Translations under genes and position numbers: made by a program
From: JANRLJ01 sp034437895
Lineage (GTDB): Bacteria > Chloroflexota > Anaerolineae > Aggregatilineales > Phototrophicaceae
Reading direction: 5' to 3'
DNA: 29,053 bases
Assembly (NCBI GenBank): GCA_034437895.1
Contig: DAOTTO010000483.1
Coordinates: forward strand, 1 to 29,053
Notes under the pieces: model-generated
What the model saw: only the letters and a program-made list of their open reading frames with translations
Told to the model about the DNA's origin: nothing
The model's database searches: none
Shown: positions 1 through 8,438 of the stretch, piece by piece
Position numbering within the stretch: position 1 is the first letter of the stretch
Layout: every line of letters starts with the position of its first letter

Positions 1-205
1 TTGCCACAAGTTTCACAGATTGCCATGACAAGCCTCAAATTTTATTTATTAGACTGCGAAAGTGCATGTTACCATGCGGATATGGCGCTTTCAAGGGCTT
101 GCATCGTCGCAATAGATTAGGTGTTAGACTTTTTATAAGTAGAAGTTACGTAATTCAGAGTATTTAGTTTTTAGTTACTGACGTTACTCAGCCGCCGCTG
201 TTTCT

Positions 206-304
206 GCCCTCACCCCCGGCCCCTCTCCCTAGGGCGAGGTGAGGCAAACGCACAGCGTATCTCAAAGTCCTTCTCCCTCATGGAGAAGGACTTAGGATGA
301 GGGC
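206..304. repeat. Palindromic repeat element (CCCTCACCCCC... type)
   Basis: The outer arms GCCCTCA (206-212) and TGAGGGC (298-304) are perfectly complementary. Inside lies a 12-bp perfect hairpin, AAGTCCTTCTCC (265-276) with GGAGAAGGACTT (282-293) around a 5-base loop. There is no U-tract, so it is not an ordinary terminator. The composition resembles short palindromic repeats scattered between genes in many environmental genomes. Only one copy lies in this window, so the repeat-family claim is inference. Confidence 0.6.
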
Positions 305-345
305 TAACTGCAAGTAGACCGATGTAAGTAAATGGAAAAAGATTT

Positions 346-426
346 AACCACTGAGGATACAGAGAACACAGAGATTTAGCTTCAAATTCTTGGTGTTCTA
401 GGTGTCGTCGCTGCGCTTAGGTGGTT
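346..426. repeat. Palindromic repeat element (AACCACTGAGG... type)
   Basis: The left arm begins AACCACTGAGG and continues with ACAGAGAACACAGAG. The right arm contains TTGGTGTTCTAGGTG and ends CTTAGGTGGTT, so the ends are imperfect inverted copies. The right arm carries about ten extra bases (near 406-415), suggesting decay. Short palindromes of the 'ccactgagg...cacagag' kind are familiar from many bacterial genomes. It is intergenic and ends about 110 bases before the fakA start. Confidence 0.6.
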
Positions 427-539
427 CAAAAAATTCCAATTATTTATCGAGGATTACTATAAGGACTATAAAGTAACAACTTCTACCACAAAATTTGGTC
501 AACTGCGTAAGCCTTTATAAGAATACCTTAAGCGAGTTA

Positions 540-2210
540 ATGATGGTTGTCGAAATTAAAAGACAAGTGTGTGATGGTCACAGCTTAAAATGGTTGGTTG
601 CCGCTGGTTTAGCTTGGCTGGAACAACATCAAGCGCGGGTGAACCAGATGAACGTTTTTCCCGTGCCGGATGGTGATACGGGTACGAATATGCGGCTGAC
701 GATGCAAAAAGCCTACGATGCAGTGGCGCAGATGGATGAAGCGCATGTTGGCATCGTGGCGCAGGGTGTAGCACAAGGGGCGCTGCTTGGGGCGCGGGGA
801 AATTCTGGCGTGATCCTTTCGCAGCTCTTGCGTGGCTTTGCGGAAGGGTTGCGTGGACAAGAGGTGTTTGACGCAAAAATATTTGCTTATGCTTGCCAGA
901 GAGCGGTTGATTCTGCTTATAAAGCGGTGATTCAGCCAGTCGAGGGAACAATCCTCACAGTGGCAAGAGAAGCCGCTGCTGTGCTGACGGACTACGCAGC
1001 CGCGAATAACGATCTTAGCGGCGCATTTGACCGATTGGTAGAGGTGGCTCGTGCCGCTTTGCAAGAAACGCCAGAGATGATGCCAGTACTCAAGCAAGCG
1101 GGTGTGGTCGATTCTGGCGGGGCGGGTTTGCTGTATATTTTGGAAGGGATGCAGCGCTTATTACGGGGCGAGACGGTTACGTTTTCTGAGAAGCCTCAAG
1201 TTGATGAAACGATACCCTCTAGCAATTGGCAGGAAGCACTGGAACCAGGAAGTGCCGAGGGTTACGGATACGATGTCCAGTTTTTGATGCGCGGCGCGGA
1301 TATGGATGTTGAGGTGGTGCGCGAGACGATTGACGCGATGGGGTGGTCAACATTAGTCGTGGGCGATTCTACGCTTATCAAAGTCCATGTGCATGTCAAT
1401 GATCCCGGAGAACCACTGTCTTACGCTATTCGTTCCGGCGCACATATCGACGATATTGTGATAGAAAATATGCAGATTCAATATCAGCGCTATGTCGAAA
1501 ATCGTCTAACGCGGGAGGGCGCATCCTTGCGCCAGGTAGAAGGCGTGGCGGTAATCGCGGTTGCCAGCGGCGAAGGCTTAGAGACGTTATTTTATGAGGG
1601 GTTAGGCGCGGCGCGGGTGATTGCTGGCGGACAAACGATGAACCCCAGCACAGAAGATTTCTTGGCAGCGATTGATTCCGTCCCGAATGAACACATTATT
1701 TTGCTGCCGAACAATAAAAATATCGTGATGGCGGCGCGACAGGCGGCAGCTTTGGCGCGGGGTAAGCAGGTGCATGTCGTACCGACGACGACCCTGCCGC
1801 AGGGGATTAGTGCGCTGTTGGCGGTGCTAGATATAAAGGCAGAAGGCGACGTAACGGTTGTGCTGGATGCGATGATCGAGGCGGTTGGACGGATAATCAC
1901 GGGGGAAATTACGACGGCAACCCGCGATATATCGCTCGATGGGCTGGCTGTTCAGCAGGGACAAATCATTGGGTTATTGGAAGATAAATTGGTTGCGGCT
2001 GGCGATTCGATCTCGCATGTGGCCTACGAAGTGCTGAATAAAGCTAGGGCATACGAATACGAACTCGTTACGGTATACTATGGGGATACGATGAGCGAGG
2101 TACAAGCGCAGATATTGGTTGATGAACTTTCTGCGTTATTCCAAACGCTGGATTTTGAAATCGTCGCGGGTGGACAACCGCTTTACCCGATTATATTGAG
2201 TATCGAATAA
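540..2210 (+). CDS. fakA: FakA-like fatty acid kinase, ATP-binding subunit (DAK2/DhaL domain)
   Basis: Predicted ATP-binding subunit of fatty acid kinase, which phosphorylates a fatty acid presented by a FakB/DegV carrier so that it can enter phospholipid synthesis. The N-terminal DhaL (DAK2) domain shows NVFPVPDGDTGTNM, whose two aspartates bind Mg-ATP, then ARGNSGVILSQ and a GVVDSGGAGLL block. A middle domain has KVHVHVNDPGEP, and the C-terminal FakA domain ends in a GQPLYPI motif. The length (about 556 aa) matches the family. I prefer ATG 540 (ATG 543 also possible), because the frame open from TTG 495 adds 15 residues with no homologous look or Shine-Dalgarno sequence. It is first in a block with two degV genes and recG, 3 bases before the next gene. 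That neighbourhood strongly supports the FakA/FakB reading over a stand-alone dihydroxyacetone kinase. Confidence 0.9.
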   Translation: MMVVEIKRQVCDGHSLKWLVAAGLAWLEQHQARVNQMNVFPVPDGDTGTNMRLTMQKAYDAVAQMDEAHVGIVAQGVAQGALLGARGNSGVILSQLLRGFAEGLRGQEVFDAKIFAYACQRAVDSAYKAVIQPVEGTILTVAREAAAVLTDYAAANNDLSGAFDRLVEVARAALQETPEMMPVLKQAGVVDSGGAGLLYILEGMQRLLRGETVTFSEKPQVDETIPSSNWQEALEPGSAEGYGYDVQFLMRGADMDVEVVRETIDAMGWSTLVVGDSTLIKVHVHVNDPGEPLSYAIRSGAHIDDIVIENMQIQYQRYVENRLTREGASLRQVEGVAVIAVASGEGLETLFYEGLGAARVIAGGQTMNPSTEDFLAAIDSVPNEHIILLPNNKNIVMAARQAAALARGKQVHVVPTTTLPQGISALLAVLDIKAEGDVTVVLDAMIEAVGRIITGEITTATRDISLDGLAVQQGQIIGLLEDKLVAAGDSISHVAYEVLNKARAYEYELVTVYYGDTMSEVQAQILVDELSALFQTLDFEIVAGGQPLYPIILSIE

Positions 2211-2213
2211 TTT

Positions 2214-3095
2214 ATGGTCAATGTTCATATTGTCACGGATAGCGGCGCACATTTCGCCAGCGCCCAGTTTTTGCAGCAGCATCCGGTGACGGTTGTTCCC
2301 AACAAACTGACGATAAATGGCAAAATTTATCGTGAAGGCATCGACTTAAGCCCAGAAGAAGCGCTAAAGTTGATTGCTAACCAGCCTAAAGCGCCGATTG
2401 TGACGTTACCTACTGCGGCGGACTACGGCGAAATTTATGGTCGGCTGGCGAGAGATTATGATGGGGTTATCTCGATTCATGCCTCGCGGGAAATTTACCC
2501 AAGCTGGCAAAATGCCCGTGTCGCGGCGCAGCAGATGGTCGGATCGTGCCAGGTGGCGGTGATCGATTCGCAAACTTTGGATGCGGCGCAGGGAATGTTG
2601 GTGGCTGCGGCTGCGAGGGCGATTAAGCAAGAAACGACATTTGAGGATATGGTGCGGGTGGCGCGCGGCGCGGTTGACCGTCTTTATTCCATTTATTGTG
2701 TGGAATCACTCGATTTTCTGCTGCAAAACCAGATCATGACCCCTTCCCACACAATTTTGGGGACGATGCTGGGCATTAAGCCATTTGTGACGATTGAAGA
2801 TGGCAAGTTGATGCCGATTGAAAAAGTCAAAACTCGTGGACAAGCGGTAGAACGATTGGTCGAATTTGCTGTAGAATTTACAGAAGAAGAAATCGAGGAT
2901 GTGCTGATTTTACAGCATCGGGCGGCGATCAGCGAACAAACACGCGGGCTGCAAGATCGGCTGGCGCTGGAATTCCCGGAACGGCGGTTTCCTTACGCGA
3001 TTTATGGGGCGACACTGGCGGCATTAATCGGGGCGGATGCGGCGGGAATGGTCATCCTTGAACGTGAAGTGGACGAAATAGACAATGACTTTTAA
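2214..3095 (+). CDS. DegV family protein (FakB-like fatty-acid carrier), copy 1
   Basis: A 293-aa DegV-fold protein, predicted to bind a fatty acid and present it to FakA. It starts HIVTDSGAH, corresponding to the DegV 'TDS' N-terminus, then has VTLPTAADYGEIY, matching the family T-x-P block. The segment ISIHASREIYPSWQNA sits where typical members read ...SGTYQSA, so the usual Ser-Gly-Thr lipid-carboxylate region is altered. A typical GIKPFVTIEDGKL block follows near residue 187. It starts 3 bases after fakA and its 3' end overlaps the next degV gene by 11 bases in another frame, so translation is probably coupled. Fatty-acid binding is known for FakB proteins; the ligand here is inferred. 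Confidence 0.88.
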   Translation: MVNVHIVTDSGAHFASAQFLQQHPVTVVPNKLTINGKIYREGIDLSPEEALKLIANQPKAPIVTLPTAADYGEIYGRLARDYDGVISIHASREIYPSWQNARVAAQQMVGSCQVAVIDSQTLDAAQGMLVAAAARAIKQETTFEDMVRVARGAVDRLYSIYCVESLDFLLQNQIMTPSHTILGTMLGIKPFVTIEDGKLMPIEKVKTRGQAVERLVEFAVEFTEEEIEDVLILQHRAAISEQTRGLQDRLALEFPERRFPYAIYGATLAALIGADAAGMVILEREVDEIDNDF

Positions 3096-3939
3096 GAAAA
3101 TTAAATTTGCGACTGACAGTGTGTGTGATATTCCCAGCGAATTAGCGGCAAAATGGGCTATTACCGTTGTCCCGTGCTTCGTCAATTTTGGGGGGCGCAG
3201 CTACGCCGATGACGGTGTTGAGTTGGTGCGCGAAGATTACTATAATCAACTTCCCGCCATGAAAGAAACCCCCACAACTGCCGCTATGCCGCCGGAAATT
3301 GCACGATTGGCTTTAGAACAGGCTTTTACGGGCGCGGATCATCTGATTGTGATTACGACTCCCGCTAAACTCAGCGGCATCTATAACGCGATGCGGCTGG
3401 CGCTGCAAGGGTTTCCGGCTGACCGCGTGACATTGATCGACAGTGGGCAATTGAGCATGGGGATCGGGTGGCAAGTGTTGGCCGGGGCGGAAGTGGCGGC
3501 GGAAACTGGCGATATTCAACAGACGATTGAAGCGATTTATCGTGTGCAAAAGCATCAAAGCGTGTATGCCAGCCTTGCCACGCTGGAATTTTTACGCCGA
3601 AGTGGGCGGGTGAGTTGGGCGGCGGCGAACATTGGGGCGCTGTTGCAAATTAAGCCAGTGGTGCATGTGTTAGAAGGCGATGTCTCCGCGACGGCGCGTG
3701 TTCGCACGTTTGGGCGAGCGCTGGAGGCATTGGCGACCTTAGTACGCGAACAGGGTGAAATCGATAAATTAGCGCTTTTGCACGTAAATAATCCTGCTGC
3801 GTTAGAGACACTGCGCGGGATGCTGCGGGACGTGCTGCCGCCAGAGACGATCACCGGCATGATTGGCCCCACGTTGGGGACGCATATTGGGCCGGGTGCT
3901 ATTGGTGCGGCGATCTTAAAAAAGGGTTGGAGAAATTAA
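3085..3939 (+). CDS. DegV family protein (FakB-like fatty-acid carrier), copy 2
   Basis: A 284-aa paralogue of the preceding gene. Its N-terminus reads KFATDSVCDIPSELA, followed by TPTTAAMPPEIARLA and VITTPAKLSGIYNAMRLA, which keeps the Ser-Gly of the classical DegV motif. A QIKPVVHVLEGDV block and a C-terminal GPTLGTHIGPGAIG complete the fold; that glycine-rich ending with His is typical of DegV/FakB. It begins inside the 3' end of the previous gene (11-base overlap) and ends 6 bases before recG. Two carriers beside one kinase parallels organisms with FakB1 and FakB2, which differ in acyl-chain preference. The preference of each copy cannot be read from sequence. Confidence 0.9.
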   Translation: MTFKKIKFATDSVCDIPSELAAKWAITVVPCFVNFGGRSYADDGVELVREDYYNQLPAMKETPTTAAMPPEIARLALEQAFTGADHLIVITTPAKLSGIYNAMRLALQGFPADRVTLIDSGQLSMGIGWQVLAGAEVAAETGDIQQTIEAIYRVQKHQSVYASLATLEFLRRSGRVSWAAANIGALLQIKPVVHVLEGDVSATARVRTFGRALEALATLVREQGEIDKLALLHVNNPAALETLRGMLRDVLPPETITGMIGPTLGTHIGPGAIGAAILKKGWRN

Positions 3940-3945
3940 CGGAAT

Positions 3946-6945
3946 ATGCCATCTGCATTAGAAACTTTAGTAAAAATCCTGAAGCTGGAACGCGAACAGG
4001 GCTATAAAAATAACGCCGTGATCGGCGGTTTAGGTGCATACGAGCGCAATTGGATAACGAATGCCCACCAACAAGCACGGAAACCCGAACATCATAAATT
4101 GGTGGATGAGTTGTCGTCGCTTCTGCAAAAATATGAGGTGATTGATAACCGTGAGGAACGTCATACAACCGTCAGCTATATGCTTGATCGGATTATGGGA
4201 CGTGTTCCCGCGCCGCCTGAATATCAAGTGACGGAATCCGAGCGAGAATCGGCGACAAAGCCCGTCCAGAATCAAGCAACGCCGCCAGCGAAAGAACGGG
4301 AACGTCCGCCGGAACGGGAACGCCCGCCTAAACAAGAGCGTCGTGAACAGCGCCAACCGGAAAAAGGGCGAGAACGGGATAATGAAAAACGTGGCGGGGA
4401 GCGGGGTAATCCGCCTAATCGTGATGTTGCGCCGCCTGTTACTGAACAGCGCAGCCCAGAAAATCGGCCTACGGAAACACGTGCTGCTGAAAATCGCGCC
4501 GTAGAGCGCCCAGCGACTCGGCCTGAATCGCGTGAGCCGGAACGCCGAGAACGCAGTGCGCGAGAGTCAGAACGTGCGCCGCAGCCGAAAAAGCAAGAAA
4601 GCCAAGGCCGTAAGCCTGTGAATGATAATCGTCCCCGCGAGCAGCCGCGCCTGCCGGAACGTGAGCAAAGGCGTGAGCGTCCGCCGCGCAATAATGACGG
4701 GGATTTTGATGAGTCTTCATCACATGACGATTTCCTACGCGAGTCCGAGGAATTTACGGGTGATCCTTATTTCCGTAAGGGGCCGCCGCTGCGTTTTGAG
4801 CCGGATATTCCGCCGCAGCCGAAGTTAGCCCGTGCGCCACGTAAACCGCGTACGAAGATCGCGCCAGAAGCCGCCGCCGACATTATGCACGGGTTGAGCG
4901 CCTCGGTGCAAACCGTGAAGGGCGTGGGGCCGCGTATGGCGAAAACGATGGAAAAACTGGGCATCAACACCATCAATGACCTGCTGTTTTATCTGCCGCG
5001 TCGTTATGATGATTACACCAAGTTGACCTACATCAGCAAGTTGCAGCCGAATGCGACGGTGACTATTCTAGGGACTGTGCGCTCCACGCAGATTCGAATC
5101 GCACGGGGCGGGCGCAAAGATTTTTATATGGAAGTGGATGATGGCTCTGGCGTATTGAACATCATCTTTTTTGCCCAGCACTGGATGATACAAAAAGTCC
5201 GGCGCGGGATGCAGATTGCTGCTTTTGGCAAAACCTCGATTTTTGGCAATCGCTTGCAGATGACGAATCCTGAATGGGAAGAAATCGATGCGGAAAATCT
5301 GCACACGCCCAGCATCGTGCCGGTCTATCCGCTGACGGAAGGACTTGGCGCGAGGGTGCTGCGGAAGCTGATGAAAAGCACAATCGAGTATTGGGCGGAG
5401 CGCCTGCCGGATTACATCCCGGCAGCGACATTGGAACGGGCTGAGTTGGGCGATCTGGGGTGGGCGATCAAAAACCTGCACTTCCCGGAAGGCTGGGATC
5501 ATCTGGAACATGCCCGCCGCCGTTTTATCTTCGACCAGCTTTTGCTGCTGCAATTAGCGATTCTGGCGAATCGGCGCGAGTGGCAGTCTGTACCGGGAAC
5601 AGCCCTTTATATCCCCGATGACTTTTTAGAGTCGTTCATCGAGACGGTGTTTCCGTATCCACTGACGGGGGCGCAGCGCCGTGCAATTGAAGATATTCGG
5701 CGTGATGTCAGCACTGATGTGCCGATGAACCGCCTTCTGCAAGGGGATGTCGGTTCTGGTAAAACCGCAGTAGCAACAACCGCGATGGCGATGGCCTTCG
5801 CCAATGGTAAACAAGCGGCAATTATGGCACCGACCAGCATCCTTGCCGAGCAGCATTATCGCGGGATTGGTCGGGCGTTAGAGAATATCCCCGGTGATCG
5901 CAAACCGGTGATTGGGCTGCTGACAAGCGCCCTAAGCAGCACTGAGCGCGAAGGCATTTATTCAGGCTTGGCGGACGGCTCGATTGATATTGTTATCGGC
6001 ACACATGCGTTGATCCAATCAGGTGTGGACTTCAAAGATTTGGCGTTGGTCGTGATTGATGAGCAGCATCGCTTCGGCGTGGAGCAGCGCGGTGCGTTGC
6101 GCGGCAAGGGCAGTAATCCGCATGTGCTGGTGATGACGGCAACGCCTATCCCGCGTACTTTGGCGCTGACGCTTTACGCTGATCTTGATCTCTCGGTGAT
6201 GGATGAGATGCCGCCGGGCAGAATCCCGATTCAGACTCGTGTTGTCGAGCATGTGGAACGGGAGCGCATTTACAGCTTTATGGAGTCGCAGCTTAAGCAG
6301 GGGCGGCAGGCATTTGTCATTCATCCGCTGGTCGAGGCTTCGGAGAAAATCGAGGCGCGTTCCGCCATCGAAGCCTATGAGCAGCTCACTAAGGTCTTTT
6401 TCGATTATAAAATCGGCCTACTGCATGGGCGGATGCGTCCAGCGGAAAAAGATGAAATTATGGCGGCCTTTGCCAATCATGAATATGATGTGCTGGTGAC
6501 GACCTCTGTTGCCGAAGTCGGTGTCGATGTGCCGAATGCCAGCACGATCATCATTGAAGGCGCGAATCGCTTTGGTTTGGCGCAGTTGCATCAATTCCGG
6601 GGGCGTGTCGGGCGCGGACAATATGCATCTTACTGCTTGTTGATCCCGGATAACGATACGCCAGAATCGACTGAACGACTGATGGCGCTCGAATCCACGA
6701 CGGACGGGTTTAAACTCGCCGAAATTGATTGGAAGCTGCGCGGGCCGGGTGATCTGGTCGGGACGCGGCAAAGCGGGCAAGCCGGGCTTAAACTCATGGA
6801 AGGGATAACACCCGATTTAGTCAGCTTGGCGCAGCGCGAAGCCCGCACGATTTACGAGGAAGACCCCTACTTGGTGCATGAACAGCACCGTTTGCTGGCG
6901 CAGCGCGTGAATATGCTGCACAATGATGATAGTGACTTGAGTTAA
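3946..6945 (+). CDS. recG: ATP-dependent DNA helicase RecG with long N-terminal extension
   Basis: Branch-migration helicase acting on stalled forks and recombination intermediates. The conserved core starts near residue 318 with the wedge/OB part (KGVGPRMAKTMEKLGI, LLFYLPRRYDDY). The helicase motifs are Walker A GDVGSGKT (K606), DEQH at 705-708, an MTATPIPRTLAL block, and QFRGRVGRG (883-891). At 999 aa it is about 200-300 residues longer than ordinary RecG. Residues 1-85 look like a folded helical domain. Residues about 90-290 are low-complexity, rich in Arg, Glu, Pro and Gln, and probably disordered. There is no frameshift. It is last in the fakA block, 6 bases after degV, and the strong terminator at 7126-7170 follows. 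Confidence 0.95.
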   Translation: MPSALETLVKILKLEREQGYKNNAVIGGLGAYERNWITNAHQQARKPEHHKLVDELSSLLQKYEVIDNREERHTTVSYMLDRIMGRVPAPPEYQVTESERESATKPVQNQATPPAKERERPPERERPPKQERREQRQPEKGRERDNEKRGGERGNPPNRDVAPPVTEQRSPENRPTETRAAENRAVERPATRPESREPERRERSARESERAPQPKKQESQGRKPVNDNRPREQPRLPEREQRRERPPRNNDGDFDESSSHDDFLRESEEFTGDPYFRKGPPLRFEPDIPPQPKLARAPRKPRTKIAPEAAADIMHGLSASVQTVKGVGPRMAKTMEKLGINTINDLLFYLPRRYDDYTKLTYISKLQPNATVTILGTVRSTQIRIARGGRKDFYMEVDDGSGVLNIIFFAQHWMIQKVRRGMQIAAFGKTSIFGNRLQMTNPEWEEIDAENLHTPSIVPVYPLTEGLGARVLRKLMKSTIEYWAERLPDYIPAATLERAELGDLGWAIKNLHFPEGWDHLEHARRRFIFDQLLLLQLAILANRREWQSVPGTALYIPDDFLESFIETVFPYPLTGAQRRAIEDIRRDVSTDVPMNRLLQGDVGSGKTAVATTAMAMAFANGKQAAIMAPTSILAEQHYRGIGRALENIPGDRKPVIGLLTSALSSTEREGIYSGLADGSIDIVIGTHALIQSGVDFKDLALVVIDEQHRFGVEQRGALRGKGSNPHVLVMTATPIPRTLALTLYADLDLSVMDEMPPGRIPIQTRVVEHVERERIYSFMESQLKQGRQAFVIHPLVEASEKIEARSAIEAYEQLTKVFFDYKIGLLHGRMRPAEKDEIMAAFANHEYDVLVTTSVAEVGVDVPNASTIIIEGANRFGLAQLHQFRGRVGRGQYASYCLLIPDNDTPESTERLMALESTTDGFKLAEIDWKLRGPGDLVGTRQSGQAGLKLMEGITPDLVSLAQREARTIYEEDPYLVHEQHRLLAQRVNMLHNDDSDLS

Positions 6946-6981
6946 GAGCTGATCTTACGCAGACACTCAAATCACTGGACA

Positions 6982-7103
6982 CTGGCAGTTTAAAACTGCC
7001 AGCTAGAGGGTTTAAAAACCCCTGAAGGGGTTAAGTAAAAAGGTTCTTCAACCTCTTTAGAGGTTTCCAGATTGCGCGTAGCTCTGGGTTTTGAACCCGG
7101 AGC
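6982..7103. repeat. Cluster of stacked short palindromes after recG
   Basis: At least five hairpins are packed into about 120 bases. They are CTGGCAGTTT/AAACTGCCAG (6982-7002), GGGTTT/AAACCC (7008-7021), AACCCC/GGGGTT (7017-7032), AACCTC/GAGGTT (7050-7065) and GCTCTGGGTT/AACCCGGAGC (7081-7103). The second and third overlap and are mutually exclusive. No coding frame is seen. It resembles REP/BIME-like intergenic repeat clusters and may also stabilise the 3' end of the recG transcript. Confidence 0.6.
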
Positions 7104-7125
7104 GGTTGGCTGCGTAAGGTGAGTT

Positions 7126-7170
7126 AAAAGTGCTGAGTGATGGATATTCTTTAAACTCAGCACTTTTTTT
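7126..7170 (+). terminator. Rho-independent terminator after recG
   Basis: A 13-bp perfect stem, AAAAGTGCTGAGT (7126-7138) with ACTCAGCACTTTT (7155-7167), is followed by further T residues to 7170. It ends the fakA-degV-degV-recG unit and insulates coaD. The A-tract on the 5' side could make it work in both directions, although nothing is read leftward here. Confidence 0.88.
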
Positions 7171-7197
7171 GCATAGACCGCTAAAACGACCTAGAAT
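7169..7197 (+). promoter_or_regulatory. Candidate sigma70-type promoter for coaD
   Basis: A -35-like TTGCAT (7169-7174), a 17-base spacer and a -10-like TAGAAT (7192-7197) lie immediately after the terminator and about 30 bases before the coaD ATG. Position and spacing are as expected; each hexamer has one or two mismatches to consensus. Confidence 0.55.
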
Positions 7198-7227
7198 ATT
7201 CCTTAATTTTTGATCGGAGTAAATTTA

Positions 7228-7758
7228 ATGTCCCGTACCGCCGTTTATCCCGGCTCATTTGATCCCATCCATAATGGACACATCGATATTGCCGTGCGTG
7301 CGGCGCAAGTCTTTGATGAAGTCATCGTGTCTGTTTACGATATGCCTAAGAAAAAACTCCTATTTAGCGTGGATGAGCGCATGGCATTGGCGCAGCGCTG
7401 TTTTCAGGACTATAGTAATATTCGAGTTGCGAAATTTTCTGGGTTGGTTGTAAACTATGCCCAGAGTATGGGCGCGATGGCGATTGTGCGTGGGCTGCGG
7501 GTGTTTTCTGATTTTGAATTTGAATTTCGTTATCATTTAGCCAATAAAAAACTCGCGCCGAATATTGAAACCGTCGCCATTATGACGGACGAAGGGCATC
7601 TGCACATCAGTTCCAGCACCATCCGCGAAGTGGCGGAATTGGGCGGGGATGTGTCCTCGATGGTGCCGTTGTTCGTGGTGGACGCGCTGACAGAACGTTT
7701 CGCAGAGTTACAGACGAATCCAAATAGTCCGGGTTATACAATGAGCATCCGGGACTAA
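7228..7758 (+). CDS. coaD: Pantetheine-phosphate adenylyltransferase (PPAT)
   Basis: Catalyses transfer of AMP from ATP to 4'-phosphopantetheine, giving dephospho-CoA, the penultimate step of CoA synthesis; cytosolic. The nucleotidyltransferase signature YPGSFDPIHNGHIDI carries the H15-x-G-H18 motif. A KKKLLF segment follows, then IVRGLRVFSDFEFE, and ISSSTIRE near the C-terminus holds the second ATP-binding motif. At 176 aa it is slightly longer than the usual 160, with a short C-terminal tail. ATG 7228 is chosen because the motif begins at once and CGGAGT lies 7 bases upstream; an in-frame TTG at 7210 is less likely. It probably forms a unit with the coiled-coil gene 22 bases downstream. Confidence 0.95.
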   Translation: MSRTAVYPGSFDPIHNGHIDIAVRAAQVFDEVIVSVYDMPKKKLLFSVDERMALAQRCFQDYSNIRVAKFSGLVVNYAQSMGAMAIVRGLRVFSDFEFEFRYHLANKKLAPNIETVAIMTDEGHLHISSSTIREVAELGGDVSSMVPLFVVDALTERFAELQTNPNSPGYTMSIRD

Positions 7759-7780
7759 ATCGAAGGGAGGCTGTGGGTAG

Positions 7781-8347
7781 ATGGATATTCAACATTTGGT
7801 AGATCGGCTGGAAGACCTGATTGACGAGGGGCGGCACTTGCCCTTCAGCAAGTTTACGATGGTTGATGAAGAACGCGCTCTGGAAATTATTGACCAGATG
7901 CGGATTTCTATCCCTGAAGAAATCGAAAAAGCTGCCCGCATTCTAGCGCAGCGTGATCGTGTGCTGGCGCAGGCCAATGAAGAGGCCGCCCGCATCTTGC
8001 AAAATGCACGTCAAAAGGGTGAGCAGATGCTCGATCAAGAGATCAACGTTCAGGCCGCGCACAATCGCGCTGCTAACGTGATCGAACAGGCGCGTCAGCA
8101 GGCCGCGCAGATTAAGGCCGAGTCCGATCAATATGTCGTGCAAATTTTGAGCCGATTCGAGCAGCAGTTGGTCAAAAATCTCAACATTGTGCGGAATGGC
8201 ATCAACGAGGTTTCTCAGCCACCTGTGGCGCAAAATGATTATGCGGCTGAGGAAGCACCCGCCGGGAGCTATCCTGCGCCGGGGGTCGTCCAGCGCCAGC
8301 CTGTAGAAATCAGCATCAAACGCGCCGACGAAGTAGAACAATCTTAA
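7781..8347 (+). CDS. Coiled-coil protein, F0-b/DivIVA-like architecture
   Basis: A 188-aa protein without signal peptide or membrane segment. Residues about 1-45 contain a globular-looking start (HLVDRLEDLIDEGRHLPFS) and an IPEEIEKAARILAQRDRVL stretch. From about 45 to 125 it is almost continuous Ala/Gln/Glu/Arg-rich heptads (EEAARILQNARQKGEQML), a long coiled coil like that of ATP synthase subunit b or DivIVA-type proteins. The last 50 residues are Pro/Ala-rich and probably disordered. AAGGGAGG is a clear ribosome-binding site before ATG 7781. Its place after coaD suggests a conserved housekeeping neighbour, possibly in cell-wall or division organisation, but I do not recognise a specific function. 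It is not part of an atp operon here. Confidence 0.75.
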   Translation: MDIQHLVDRLEDLIDEGRHLPFSKFTMVDEERALEIIDQMRISIPEEIEKAARILAQRDRVLAQANEEAARILQNARQKGEQMLDQEINVQAAHNRAANVIEQARQQAAQIKAESDQYVVQILSRFEQQLVKNLNIVRNGINEVSQPPVAQNDYAAEEAPAGSYPAPGVVQRQPVEISIKRADEVEQS

Positions 8348-8438
8348 ACGAAGTTTTTCGTTCAAAATCCTGACTCGTAAAATTCTGTCCGTCGCCTAAA
8401 ATGACGGCTTTGTTTGCGTAATCAGGATTTAATCCTTC

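Larger units (their letters stand above)
1..539. other. Non-coding 5' region with two palindromic repeats
   Basis: No convincing coding frame is visible upstream of fakA. The first 200 bases are AT-rich and featureless to my reading. Two inverted-repeat elements, listed separately, occupy about 206-304 and 346-426. A weak promoter candidate for fakA is TTATCG at 444-449, 17 bases, then TATAAA at 467-472. The -35 match is poor, so I do not call it firmly. Confidence 0.6.

Noticed and set aside
206..426. CRISPR array or IS ends in the 5' region
   Set aside because: No regularly spaced direct repeats, no transposase frame and no target duplication; only inverted repeats.
556..1097. Minus-strand frames opposite fakA
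   Set aside because: Overlap a clearly conserved gene, with low-quality composition (His/Gln/Pro/Arg-rich) and no start signals.
4272..4723. Long antisense reading frames opposite the N-terminal region of recG
   Set aside because: They arise because the sense strand is made of Arg/Glu/Pro codons that leave the reverse frames free of stops; no ribosome-binding sites or protein-like composition.
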